Assembly (NCBI GenBank): GCA_963932145.1
Contig: OZ010578.1
Span: 42,108,601-42,172,600, forward strand
DNA: 64,000 bases
Direction of reading: 5' to 3'
Source of the DNA: Acanthosepion lycidas
Taxonomy: Eukaryota; Mollusca; Cephalopoda; Sepiida; Sepiidae
This document shows positions 52,836-62,968 of the stretch, one piece after another. The notes under the pieces are model-generated. The model did no database searches, was not told where the DNA came from, and saw nothing but the letters and a program-made list of their open reading frames with translations. Every line of letters begins with the position of its first letter. Position 1 is the first letter of the stretch. The position numbers and the translations under genes are program-made.

Positions 52836-53455
52836 ACTGAAAGGGCCGAACAGTTGTAATAAATATGGCAACAGACGAGGACAATAATCCGAATAATGTA
52901 AATAGTGTACATAATACCTCATCTCAGAAATATAAACAGATAATGAAAGGCCGAAACGTTGTGATAAATATGGCAAGAAAGATATAGTTCGAGTGATGTA
53001 AATAGTGTACATAATACCTCATCTCAGAAATATAAACAGATACTGAAAGGGCCGAAACGTTGTAATAAATATGGCAACAAAGATGAGGACAATAATCCGA
53101 ATGATGTAAATAGTGTACATAATACCTCATCTCAGAAATATAAACAGATACTGAAAGGGCCGAAACGTTGTAATAAATATGGTAACAAAGATGAGGACAA
53201 TAATCCGAATGATGTAAATAGTGTACATAATACCTCATCTTAGAAATATAGACAGATACTGAAAGGGCCGAACTGTTGTAATAAATATGGCAACAGACGA
53301 GGACAATAATCCGAATAATGTAAATAATGTACATAATACCTCTTCTTAGAAATATAAACAGATAATGAAAGGCCGAAACGTTGCAATAAATATGGCAACA
53401 AAGATATAGTTCGAATAATGTAAATAGTGTACATAATACCTCATCTTAGATACTG
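52836..53455 (+). repeat. Tandem array of S1 tail units, about 100-111 bp period
   Basis: Six units start at about 52836, 52941, 53041, 53149, 53257 and 53362, each 'ctgaaagggccgaaacgttg' or 'aatgaaaggccgaaacgttg' followed by the S1 tail. By sequence type the order is A-B-C-C-A-B (A: 'acagacgagg'; B: 'aagatatagttcg'; C: 'aagatgaggac'). Open minus frames (up to 136 codons) are repeat translations. Confidence 0.92.
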
Positions 53456-53459
53456 AAAC

Positions 53460-54065
53460 CCTTACCATTAGCAATTATTAAAAAAAAGAAACCTCTACTT
53501 GGTTTTATTCCTTATGTCACTATTTTTTTCGGCGTCGCACAAATGATTTTCAAATGTTTCAATTCTGTTCAAAATGCAATGAAAAGATTTTGTTTTCTTC
53601 TTTTCTTAGTTTATCTATCAAACTGAAAAATGTAGAGATAGAAACGACTTCTCCCCCCCCCCCACGAAATCCCAGGTTTATCTCCAGAGATTCACACACA
53701 AAACTATAACAATAATACTTCAGTTGAAGGGATCCTTTAAAACACTATCCATCCAAAGAAGCATCACCCCACTTCGCTTAAGAAGGGGTTCGGGGAGGGG
53801 GGGGGGTTAATCCCAGATGCCCGAAGAAAGCAAAATGGCCGAGTGAGCAGGGTAATTTCTGCATCTACCCTCATGCGTTTTGAAGAAGATGGGTGGGGGC
53901 TGACATTAGGGGAGTTTGTGAAAAATCCCGCCGTCATGGAGAGGTGGGAAAATACCCCAAAAGGAAAGAGAGAAACTGAGAAAGAGAAAAGCAAAACTCT
54001 CTCTCTCTTTCTCTTTCTCTATCACTCACTCATTCTCACACGCACACAACACACGTGGGCATCAT
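53460..54065. other. Spacer with C/G-runs; 76-codon frames not supported
   Basis: C11 run near 53653, G10 run near 53797. Frames on both strands at 53764-54073 cover the same bases and show no domain. (TC)n at about 53996-54022. Confidence 0.4.
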
Positions 54066-54069
54066 TTTC

Positions 54070-54150
54070 TTAATCAGTTCACACCAGCAAGGCGATAATG
54101 CCACTAAGACGCAAGGGGCTACCGGGAGTGAAAGAGAATGAAAATATTTT
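54070..54150 (-). mobile_element. LINE-A 3' end crumb
   Basis: 'accagcaaggcgataatgcc' and 'actaagacgcaaggggcta' are the complement of the LINE-A terminus. Confidence 0.75.
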
Positions 54151-54795
54151 AGAAGAAACCAGAAAACCTATCCTAAACAGAAAATAAGGGATTAACCTCT
54201 ATTCCTGTTCAAAAGACTTGGCAAGTCTGTGAACTGGACGATAGGCATACCTATCTACGCCATTTGAGGAGAAAAAAATAATTAGTAAATAAAATTTCAG
54301 AGTTCTGGCGGAGACATTAGAAGTATAGAGTTGAAGAAGTCTTTAGAAGGAAGCGGAAACCCAGTTCTGAACAGGAAACAAGGGATAACCCTCTACTCCT
54401 GTTCAAAAGACCGGGAATAAATATGAACCGGGCGATAGGCGAACGTATCTAGTCCTGTCGAGGAAAAAATTTAAATAAATAAATAGTAAAATAAATTTCA
54501 GAGTTTAGGCGGAGACATTAGAAGTATAGAGTTGAAGAAGACTTTAGAAGGAACCGGAAACCCAGTCCTGAACAGGAAACAAGGGATAACCCTCTACTCC
54601 TGTTCAAAAGACCGGGAACAAATGTGAACCGGGCGACAGGCGAACGTATCTAGTCCTGTCGAGAAAAAAATTTAAATAAATAAATAGTAAAAAATTTCAG
54701 AGTTCTGTCGGAGACATTAGAAATGTAGAGTTGACGTAGACTTTAGAAGGAACAAGAGATAAACCTCTACACTTGTTCAAAAGACCGGGGAGGAG
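54150..54795 (+). repeat. Tandem repeat, 199-bp unit, about 3.2 copies
   Basis: 'tttagaaggaaccggaaacc' recurs at about 54150, 54343, 54542 and 54741. Each unit holds a stem 'tgaacagga...tcctgttca', 'accgggcgacaggcgaacg', and ends in '(aaat)n' then 'ttcagagttctggcggagac'. Copies 2 and 3 are almost identical, copy 1 is diverged, copy 4 truncated. Confidence 0.93.
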
Positions 54796-55099
54796 TGTTG
54801 CTTATTCTTTGAATAAGTATATATGTCAATCAATGATATTAATCAGTCTCCATCCGATAGCAAAAATTAACACAACGCATGTATAAAGGGTGGTAGAATC
54901 AAACATTACCGTCTTTGTTGGCACTTCTCTTTGGAAATGCCTGAAGCATCAAGGATTGACCCTGAACCTCCCGCTTTAAGTGCAATGGGAGAGTTGTTGC
55001 TGAGTCGAGAGCTCCCGCCCTCACCGATTATGATCCTATAATTTACATCCTGCGCCAGATAAATATGTATATTTGTATGCATGAGCTGCCATACCGCGC

Positions 55100-55230
55100 A
55101 CGCTGTGACGGATCAAACTTCATTCCTTTCGAATTCCCTTGGTGAGATGTAAGTTCCACTGGAGAGCTTCTTCCCAGAAACCTCTGCTTTGCGGAACCGA
55201 GTCACAAGATGATGCCTCTTGTGTATGTAA
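55100..55230 (+). mobile_element. LINE tail fragment
   Basis: 'agcttcttcccagaaacctc' then 'tgctttgcggaaccgagtc' translates as Ser-Phe-Phe-Pro-Glu-Thr-x-x-Leu-Arg-Asn-Arg, the Phe-Phe-Pro-Arg-Thr-x-x-Leu-Trp-Asn block of LINE-B-like proteins. Confidence 0.55.
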
Positions 55231-55293
55231 ATGTGCGTTTGTCTTTTGGGTTCCTTCTCTCTCTCTCGCACACGCACACACAGACAGATACAC

Positions 55294-55305
<12 letters not shown>

Positions 55306-55363
<58 letters not shown>
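55306..55363. repeat. (TA)n microsatellite
   Basis: About 28 TA units, ending exactly at the LTR start. Confidence 0.95.
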
Positions 55364-55367
<4 letters not shown>

Positions 55368-55770
55368 ATGGGACCTTACCCATAATAACATAATGGACTA
55401 TTCCATGCGTAATAAATACTGCGCCTCAAGAGGAAGCAGAGAGTTCAGTCTGAGGTCTGGAAAGAGGTCCGTCAGAAGTCCGTCAGGAGTCTGTCAGTCA
55501 GTCAGAGCGAGCGAGTCAGTCAATCGAGTCAGAGGCAGTCCGAAACAGAGTCGCGTTCAGAAAATTACTACAAGGTATTGGAATAGTGATACTGGTTGAG
55601 ACTACATTGTTCTCCCTACTAAACCTGATTGTTCGTACTGACACTTTCTACTTCTCTGTATATATTCCTGTTTGTAATATATCTGTGTTATTCCATATCC
55701 GTGTTCGAGTTCTTCTTTATTGGTGCTACCTTGGGCCCTCACCGTGGTACAAGGACCTTGGGCCATAACA
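55364..55770 (+). mobile_element. Solo LTR-like fossil, 407 bp
   Basis: 8-bp inverted ends TGTTATGG and CCATAACA, with the direct-repeat-like 'ggaccttacc' / 'ggaccttggg' inside the ends. AATAAA-type signal at about 55400 and 'tctttattgg' near the 3' end. It lies between (TA)n and (CA)n, so no target duplication can be read. No internal region. Confidence 0.6.
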
Positions 55771-55779
55771 CACACACAT

Positions 55780-55795
<16 letters not shown>

Positions 55796-55819
<24 letters not shown>

Positions 55820-55881
55820 CCTGATGTGCTTTACCGATTGAGCCACAAAGGAGCGTTTCGGTTAGCATGGTCGATTTTATT

Positions 55882-55941
<60 letters not shown>
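55796..55941. mobile_element. S3 SINE heads, head-to-head, cut by (TA)n on both sides
   Basis: Minus head 'tttgtggctcaatcggtaaa' (A box) and plus head 'gtttcggttagcatggtcga' meet at 55855. Each passes into (TA)n (55796-55820 and 55886-55941) before the B box. Confidence 0.75.
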
Positions 55942-55942
<1 letters not shown>

Positions 55943-56225
55943 ATAATCCTAAGGAGCCAGGCAAACCTACCTAGGTTTCACCTAAACGGATCGTTAGTGA
56001 TTATCTTAGATTTTGCTCTACTTAGTGTTTTTTGAGTACTTTATGAAGTTGTCTTTTTACTCGTCTTGGGTTTTTTTTTTTTAGACATGGAGCTTGAACA
56101 ATGGACGATTGTTTTCGCCTTGGTTTAATGTTCTTGGTTCTTTCTTTATTCTCCATTTTTCCTCGGGTACCGAATTGTTCTACTGCAAATTGAGCCATCC
56201 GAGGTTTTTCCAAGCGAGTACCACC

Positions 56226-56227
<2 letters not shown>

Positions 56228-56281
<54 letters not shown>
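56228..56281. repeat. (TA)n microsatellite
   Basis: About 27 TA units. Confidence 0.95.
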
Positions 56282-56285
<4 letters not shown>

Positions 56286-56344
56286 ATTATTTATTTTGGA
56301 AGCAATCCCCCTTCCATACGTTTCATTACAAATGACTGACATGG

Positions 56345-57520
56345 TACTGCGGTTAAGTTTTTTATTTAATTTTTCATGTGATCTTATAATTTTTTTCTTT
56401 TCTAGACTTAAATTATATACATTATAAATAAATTTACGACTCAATTCAAATTTGTAAATAATTATACTGGATATACTGCAACATGACTAACAAGAAGATA
56501 CACATTATATCTCACTGACCATAGCTCAATTAGGTCTCATTTAAATACACATGGAGATCTACCAAACTCTATCCGCCACATACTCGTTGATAATACAAAT
56601 ATAATAGCCTCATAGACAGGCAAAAAAAAGCTAAAAATAACGGAAGCCTTATTAATAACAAAAAAGCCAATACTCAGTAATATCAACTATGAACACGGCC
56701 ACAATGTGCTGACCGTTTTTGGAAAATAAAACATTCCTATAACTCTAGATAAATACATAAAACAATCCATACATTCAGTTAAAAGAAAAAAAGAAAATTC
56801 ATCCTTGATAATGGCTACAAGTAAAGCCGAAAGCGTTCGGACATACAAAACATTTGGACAATTTCTATATAATTTACTCCCAGAAAAGAAGAAAATTATA
56901 AGATCACATGAAAAATTAAATAAAAACTTAATCGCGGGATATTGTTGAAAGCAATGGTTAGTGAATAGTTTGGTAGTGCACCCCCAAAAATTAGCTAGGG
57001 TCATCACAAAAGTCCTAACTCCGTTCCGAGGAACCATCAACACAACACATATCACTCTGGTGACTTAATCCAGAGAAGACGTAAGTTAAATATGGAAATC
57101 AGGGTCATGGCGAGCCTAGACATCAACTCATTATATACCAACATAACCATCATGAAATGCCTCAACATATTGAGAAACCACCTCAAAAAGTCCAAAGAAA
57201 AGCTTCCTCTACTCGCCCACAAACTTATAAAAATATGAAAACTAATTAGTGACCAATGGTTTCCTCTCTTTCAACAATATTCTCTACAAGGAAAAATTTG
57301 GCTTACATATGGGGTCACCTATCAGCAGTATTCTCGCTAGCCTTTTTCTAGAATTCTTTGAAACGGTCCATTTAGGAACATCACACCAAAAAGCTCTACT
57401 TAATTAAGATATATGGATGACGTAATCTTATTATATCCCCAAAATATAAACCTATTAAACATAATAATAAAACTCAATAAAAGGTTCAACCTGCCACTGA
57501 ATTCACACACGAATTTAAAA
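56345..57520 (+). mobile_element. Penelope-like element, reverse transcriptase region, broken
   Basis: Reverse-transcriptase landmarks of the Penelope type appear in order on the plus strand: SLDINSLYTNI (about 57114), an Asn-His-Leu-Lys-Lys-Ser stretch, a Gly-Lys-Ile-Trp-Leu-Thr-Tyr-Gly segment (57290), and YMDDVILLYPQN with the catalytic Asp-Asp (57409). Upstream, 56885-56928 is repeated inverted at 56356-56406, so part of a second copy lies reversed before it. The element is clearly broken. A GIY-YIG piece of the same class is at 61.4 kb. Confidence 0.88.
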
Positions 57521-57529
57521 TAAGCACAC

Positions 57530-57536
57530 GCACACG

Positions 57537-57573
<37 letters not shown>

Positions 57574-57590
57574 GTATATATATATAACAG
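57530..57590. repeat. (CA)n-(TA)n microsatellite
   Basis: CA units 57523-57560, TA units 57560-57586. Confidence 0.9.
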
Positions 57591-57737
57591 TTAATGTCTT
57601 TCTTTCTTATTTAAAATGTTATTAAATGTTATTTTCTTTATTAAAACATTCGATCTCTCGGCTACTAGAGGTTGATTTTGTTTAAAAGCTAAAAAAAAAT
57701 ACTTCCTCATATACGTGTACTCACTATCTACATACGT

Positions 57738-57778
57738 ACCTGTGTGTGTGTGCGTGTGTGCGTGCGCACGCGCGTGTG
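57738..57778. repeat. Alternating purine-pyrimidine GT/GC tract
   Basis: TG and CG steps without interruption ('gtgcgtgcgcacgcgcgtgt' inside). Favourable for left-handed (Z) DNA. Confidence 0.8.
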
Positions 57779-57814
57779 TTTTACAAAATAAGATTGTGTC
57801 ACCTATCTTCATCT

Positions 57815-58082
57815 AAAGAGTTGTGAGTTCAATCTCTGGCCACAGCAAAGAGATAAAAAAAAAATGGAGAGTTATCAATGGGAATTAACTAAAAACTGAG
57901 ATATTCAAAGACATGACACGTGGAAGTAGAACAGTTTATCCCCGTGGACCAAATAAAGGGTTCGATTCGAAATTTGAACAAATATCACCTGAAGAAGACC
58001 GGAGCGTACAACGGCGGAAACGTCGTGAATATGGCGATAAAGATGAGGACAACAGTTCGAACAATGTATTGTAAATAGTGTA
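57815..58082 (+). mobile_element. S1 SINE, diverged copy
   Basis: B box 'gtgagttcaatctctggc' (57826), body 'gtggaccaaataaagggttc', hammerhead-like block, tail to 'aatgtattgtaaatagtg'. The head's A box is eroded. Confidence 0.85.
57982..58032 (+). ncRNA. Hammerhead-like motif in S1 with GUC triplet
   Basis: Stem I ATATCAC (57982-57988) pairs with GTG (58025-58027), bulged A, ATAT (58029-58032): 7 bp. CTGAAGA (57989-57995) and GAAA (58017-58020) are intact, followed by CGTC with GTC (58022-58024) as the triplet. Stem II keeps only its inner 3 bp (57999-58001 with 58012-58014). Confidence 0.6.
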
Positions 58083-58097
58083 AGTGGGAAAACGTTT

Positions 58098-58146
58098 CTA
58101 AATTTGACGTTTCGGTATTTATTTGGCGTTCATCAGAAAAATTTAG
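58098..58146 (-). ncRNA. Hammerhead-like motif with 8-bp stem I
   Basis: Minus strand: CTAAATTT (58139-58146), two unpaired T, CTGATGA (58130-58136), a loop region without clear stem II, GAAA (58110-58113), CGTC, then AAATTTAG (58098-58105), an exact 8-bp complement of the first arm. Core boxes and GUC triplet are canonical. The missing stem II is the main weakness. Confidence 0.55.
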
Positions 58147-58300
58147 TAATGTGGACCGCGGAGTTATTTTGATCTTTTTTTAAATAAACAACAGAATTAA
58201 AGAAATCGAAACAGTTCCTCGTTATTTCATTGCCAAACGTTTCTGATTAACGCTAAATACATAGCGAAACATAAGGTCATTCCTACTTGTTCTTTATTTA

Positions 58301-58302
<2 letters not shown>

Positions 58303-58360
<58 letters not shown>

Positions 58361-58471
58361 ATCTGGAAACAAATTGTCGGCACTCAGCATAAATCTCGGT
58401 GTTCACTTTTATATTTACATACGCTTTGTCTCTGATACTGATAAATATGACCTCAGTGTTCACTTATATAC

Positions 58472-58535
<64 letters not shown>
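58303..58535. repeat. (TA)n blocks around a hammerhead-repeat remnant
   Basis: (TA)n 58303-58360 and 58484-58534. Between them 'gaaacaaattgtcggcactc' (58366) and 'gtgttcacttttatat' parallel the 36.57-kb repeat 3' of its GAAA box; the CTGANGA side is replaced by (TA)n. Confidence 0.65.
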
Positions 58536-58543
<8 letters not shown>

Positions 58544-58624
58544 GTACAGTTTTGTAAATCTTCTTGAAGTACACTCATCAAGCGACAAATGTATTTTTAA
58601 ATTTATTTTCACACATCATATTCT

Positions 58625-58667
58625 CCTCCTCCTCCTTCTTTTTCTTGTTGTTGTTGTTGTTGTTCTT

Positions 58668-58736
<69 letters not shown>

Positions 58737-58737
58737 G
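58625..58737. repeat. Compound (TCC)n (TTG)n (TTC)n (ATT)n microsatellite
   Basis: Successive trinucleotide blocks, ending in about 12 ATT units and a short GATA run. Confidence 0.95.
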
Positions 58738-58739
58738 AT

Positions 58740-59525
58740 AGATAGATATGAGATGAGAATTGAATTCTTCGTTTTATGTCTATGAAGGCTTAAATATAGA
58801 TATACATATGTACACATATAAAGATACATGTAATAAAACCCACGCACACACACATACATACACACACAAATGTACGTTTGTGTTGTTGTCATTTACTCAC
58901 CATAGCTTAGTTCAGGCACAATGCCACAAGAAGTATGGTGCACCTTGTGCAGTCGAACCCTCTACTCTGTAGTAATAGTCAACACCCGTCGTGTTGCTAC
59001 ATCTAATATACCGAAGAATTTTTTTTAAATAGTCGTCGACTTATGGATAATACTTGTTTGGTGCATACTGGGAAGAAAATGAAGCAGTTCTTCTTGGCTA
59101 TAGACACGAAAAATACTATTCGCCACTTACAAAAAAAAAAAAAAAAAATTCTGTCGTAATTGAGCGAAAATATATCAAATATTAATGCTTGAAATTTTCT
59201 TTTTTTTTTCTGCGCTGTAAAAACAAATAAAGAATTCGCCTATGGCGCTCGATGCTTCAAGCTCAGCGACGGTCAATATATGGGACGTCGGCGTATTTTT
59301 AGAGAGTTTCCTGAAATGCGTTTTTATACGGCTATTAACGAACCACGCTGCTTTTTTCGGTGTCTGCTGGGGTCGAACTATACACGACACATATGATACA
59401 TTAATGATACTGTGGTCACAAATCAAGTGTCGGTCTCCACACGAAACAAATAATTTAAAATGTCTTAGACTACAAATCAAACATTGGCTTAGATTCGACG
59501 TCGACTTATACACGACAAGGTTATA
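58740..59525. other. Spacer; possible DNA-transposon remnant
   Basis: 'tagtcgtcgacttatggata' near 59030 and 'cgacgtcgacttatacacga' near 59497 resemble the 'cttata-cgcg' motifs of the 21.5- and 38.7-kb ends. The overlapping 112- and 122-codon frames on opposite strands show no domain. Confidence 0.3.
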
Positions 59526-59529
59526 CAGT

Positions 59530-59960
59530 ATAGCTCACCATTCTTCTTCTACTTGGCGTGTCCTTTATGGATCATGGTTCTCCACAACTTCCCATCCTTT
59601 GTGGCCCTGACCAACGTTTGTCTCTTTGTCAAAAATACCCCCCGTTCCGCCATCCATTTACACAAGCTTGTCAAATAGGTGGCCCGCTGCTCTCACTCGA
59701 CTCTCTGGCTCTCGATACGACCTGTGAGTATCAAATTCTCCAAGCTCATTTTCCTTATTATATATATAAGTAATTTCAGCTGTCCTTTTCTGATTCTAAG
59801 TGTCCCTTTGGTTTCCATTTTCCTTAAGAATTCGGTCTTTACGCACACGGTCCATGGAATTCACAGCATCTTTCTGTAGAACCACATTTCTGTACCTCTA
59901 GTCTTCTCCTCATCTATGAAGAGATTGTCTACTATTCATTGCCATGCTGGTGCACAGACA
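59530..59960 (-). mobile_element. LINE-C C-terminal region, antisense
   Basis: The minus strand gives Lys-Asp-Ala-Val-Asn-Ser-Met-Asp-Arg-Val near 59850, a Lys-Glu-Asn-Gly-Asn-Gln block (59815) and Leu-Trp-Arg-Thr-Met-Ile-His near 59570. About 185 bp (59760-59940) is repeated directly at 60246-60430. Confidence 0.75.
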
Positions 59961-60054
59961 TTGAATAACAGTAATAAGGAGGAAAACATTGCTAGAAGCT
60001 GCAAAGGGTAGGAAGTCATGAAGACCCATGACTGCCTACGTTCTGAAGGGACAT

Positions 60055-60245
60055 GGCATATAAAACAAGATATATGAGTGTTTATATGGATAAGATGGTA
60101 AGAAGTGCATATTATGAGGATATGTAGGATAGACAACGGTTGATCCTAAACTTGAACAGGTTAAGATTGTAGCGTTCGAGTCAGCATCCTTTTGGGAGGT
60201 TGTTTCAGAACTTAACAGTTTTTGGGGAAGGAGCTGTCAGGTGTC
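60055..60245 (-). mobile_element. LINE-B fragment between two LINE-C copies
   Basis: 'acaacggttgatcctaaact', 'gaacaggttaagattgtagc', 'catccttttgggaggttgtt' match the antisense LINE-B tail at 39760 and 62690. Confidence 0.75.
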
Positions 60246-60470
60246 CAAGAAATTTCATCTGTCCCTTTCTGATTCTAAGTGTCCATTTTGGTTTCCATTT
60301 TTCTTAAGACTTCCTTGCTTACGTACCCCGCTCATGGCATTCTCAGCATCCTTCTGTTGAACCTCATTTCTGTTGCCTCTAGTTTTCTCTTCATCGCTGT
60401 GGAAGCTGTCCAGCATTCACTACCATATCAAGCTACATAGCAATCCAGCATTCTTTTCTTTGTTTCCGTC
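60246..60470 (-). mobile_element. LINE-C C-terminal region, second direct copy
   Basis: Same stretch as 59760-59940 with substitutions ('tttctgattctaagtgtcc', 'ctcagcatccttctgttgaa'). It joins the R-X repeat at about 60470. Confidence 0.78.
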
Positions 60471-60835
60471 CTGTGTGTGACGATAAACTACATTTGGCAG
60501 CAAGGACTCTGATCGGGAGGTTTTGAGTAGTGTGGAACCACCTCTTAATTGCCGCTGTTCTCAGGTCCACCCTGACCCTGGGTGGTTAGGGTCCCAGCTA
60601 TGGACATACAGTTAACCCTCAAATTTGGGTCAAAACATTATAAAAGTATAGAAATAGATTTTTATAGTAAAAATATCAGCAATACCCTTTCATAATAAAT
60701 AAACTACTAGCAATGCATTTTTGTAAAGAAAATTATTAATGGTTCCAAGTAAAATTAAATTACGGCATTAAATGACCCATAAGGAGTTGATGTGCCGCTA
60801 AACGAACAAACAAACAATTTTTCTTTGTTTCTAAC
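60470..60835 (-). repeat. R-X composite repeat, copy 3, antisense
   Basis: 'gacgataaactacatttgg', 'gtggaaccacctcttaattg', then 'agcaatgcatttttgtaaag' units and the leader 'gttgatgtgccgctaaacga'. Complete module order, reversed. Confidence 0.85.
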
Positions 60836-60944
60836 GAAATTTTCCTATTTTTAAGTCCTTTGCAGTTTTTCGAACGCATCTTTCGCTAATCCAACGCGTT
60901 TACGGATTACAGATTTCGGTGTCGCCTTTTCCATTATTATATTG

Positions 60945-61765
60945 GAAAGAAGTATGACAAAGTGGAAAAAAGTTTTCATGCGACGCGTTTCGTTCTTTAG
61001 GGCTTCATCAGACTAAATTTATTTTTACGTGGATGCGACTACACTTGCGCTCGAAGGAAAATGAGACGCTGAGAATTTAAAATTTTATTTATTGTTTTAA
61101 TTTAATATATGTTTTGGGTATATAATCTAGCTGATTTCATTTAGATTCTTTTTTTTTTTTTTCTTTTTGCTTATGTTTCCATCAATTCTGTCATTAAATA
61201 TCCCACATTGTGATAATAGAAGATCTGCTAAAAATGGTGAAACATTGTAAGAACCTGTATGAAAATTTACTGTGGATGATCTCGTGATTATAGAACTTTC
61301 TGGACATTTTTCTCATAGTAAATTGTTTATCTATTTTTTTTTAATTAGAATAACATTTTAAAATCAAAATTGTGCTCAGTTTCATTACCGTGAGCATGTA
61401 ATTGTAATGCATTTACTGAGTTGTTTTGCAAAAGATCCCTTCTTCAGTATATATTATGGTATATTTAAATTCCTTGACGTTTCTCCTATGTATTTCTTAT
61501 GACAATTATTACAGGTAATAGAGTAAATTCCTCTTTATTGTCTGAATTTGGCAGACCTTCTATTACAACAATGTGGGATATTTAATAACAAAAATGATGG
61601 AAACATAAACAAAACAGAATCCAAAGGAAATCGTCTAGATTATATACCCCAAATATATATTAAATTAAAAAAAAAGATAAATTCTCAGCTTCCCCCTTTC
61701 CTTCGTGCGCATATGTAGCGAAACGCATGACACGAAAGCATTTTCTACTTTGTCATACTGATTTC
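60945..61765 (-). mobile_element. Penelope-like element: GIY-YIG endonuclease and 3' ends, inverted
   Basis: The minus strand around 61545-61365 encodes GIYSITCNNCHKKYIGET and, after a break, LQLHAHGNETEHNFDFKM, the GIY-YIG nuclease signature with His and Glu-His positions typical of Penelope elements. Downstream (minus) the 3' end runs to a hammerhead-like block (60982-61011). An inverted second 3' end occupies 61555-61760 ('gcgaaacgcatgacacgaaa' at 61719). Broken copy. Confidence 0.88.
60982..61011 (-). ncRNA. Hammerhead-like core in Penelope end
   Basis: CTGATGA (61005-61011), extra A, GCCC/GAAC weakly paired, GAAA, CGCGTC with the self-complementary ACGCGT. Both core boxes are intact; stem II is poor. 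Confidence 0.6.
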
Positions 61766-61802
61766 CCCCTGAACAATAAAAAATATTCAAAAAATTAAAA
61801 AA

Positions 61803-61805
<3 letters not shown>

Positions 61806-61869
<64 letters not shown>

Positions 61870-61880
61870 GTATGTATATA
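61806..61880. repeat. (TA)n-(TATG)n microsatellite
   Basis: About 26 TA units followed by a few TATG units. Confidence 0.95.
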
Positions 61881-62044
61881 TCGTTTTCCCCATTATTATA
61901 TGTTTAAATTTTTAACTTATTTGTAAATTATGAACAATATCTGTAAGAAAACAGCCATTAGAAACAAAACCGGAAGTAGTTTTCTAACTTTTTCTTTGCC
62001 TTCGACAACTTACTCGGCTTTACTAATGATATCTAGCTTTGCAA

Positions 62045-62145
62045 ACGGCCACACGTGTAGAATCACCAGTGAGGATTGATCGCACTACAGTAATAACTAT
62101 CTGTAAGGCTAGCTTGCTAACTACTACTTTACAGCTAGTTATTAA
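62045..62145 (-). mobile_element. S4 tRNA-like SINE head, antisense
   Basis: The minus strand reads 'tagttagcaagctagcc' (A box side) and 'tagtgcgatcaatcctcact' (B box side), parallel to 23205-23300. Confidence 0.5.
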
Positions 62146-62351
62146 ACGACAGTATTTTATTTTTCGGCTTAAATATATAGGTTATAGTAGAAGTGTAAAG
62201 AATATGGGAGTGAAGTGAGGCATCTTATAAATATATATAAATGAAGTGAGGTATCTTGTAAATATATTCGACGGCATAGCTTAATTTCGTAGTGGCAGTA
62301 TATCATTGTTAAAAATGGATGATTGAAAGCAAAGCAAGTAATCGGGTCACA

Positions 62352-62416
<65 letters not shown>
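62352..62416. repeat. (TA)n microsatellite
   Basis: About 31 TA units; source of the YI-rich frames on both strands. Confidence 0.95.
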
Positions 62417-62417
<1 letters not shown>

Positions 62418-62517
62418 GTTATTTTGCGGATCCGGTCTTTTGAACAGAAGTACAGATTTATCCCTGGTTTTCTGTTTAGGATTAGGATTGAGTTTCCGGT
62501 TTCTTCTTTTCATTCTC

Positions 62518-62968
62518 TTTCCTTCCCAGTAGCACCTTTCGTCTTAGTGGCATTATCACCTTTCTTTTTTTTTCTTTTCTTTTTTTTTTTACACAGCGAT
62601 TTTCACTCTGTACAAGGCTCGGGAGTCTCTGGAGGTAGGAGATTACAGAGTAAGGGGTACAGTTTATGCGAATAAGTGGGGAAGATAACCGTAAACCCTA
62701 AACTTGAACAGGTTAAAATGGTAGTGATCGGGAAAACATCCTCTTGGAAATCGGTTCCACGGATCAGCCGTTCGTAGGTAGAAGCTGTTCGAGTGGAACT
62801 TCTATCTCACCAATGAGGATGGTTCGCTACAATGTGCGTAGTATGGCGAGTCTTGGCCGTGAGTGAATGTTAGAACTGGTGGAACTAAGGAATGTAATTT
62901 GTTTAAACACTTTCCATGGAAATAGCGATAAAGCAGTGATAGGCTTGCAACGTTTCGTCTGTGGATTG

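Noticed and set aside
53764-54073. Overlapping 76-codon frames on both strands
   Set aside because: Same bases open on both strands, near G/C runs, no recognisable motif.
54150-54795. Possible tandem RNA genes
   Set aside because: No Pol III boxes or known RNA fold seen; kept as an unclassified tandem repeat.
59175-59610. Overlapping 112- and 122-codon frames
   Set aside because: Opposite strands, no domain, the right part runs into antisense LINE-C.
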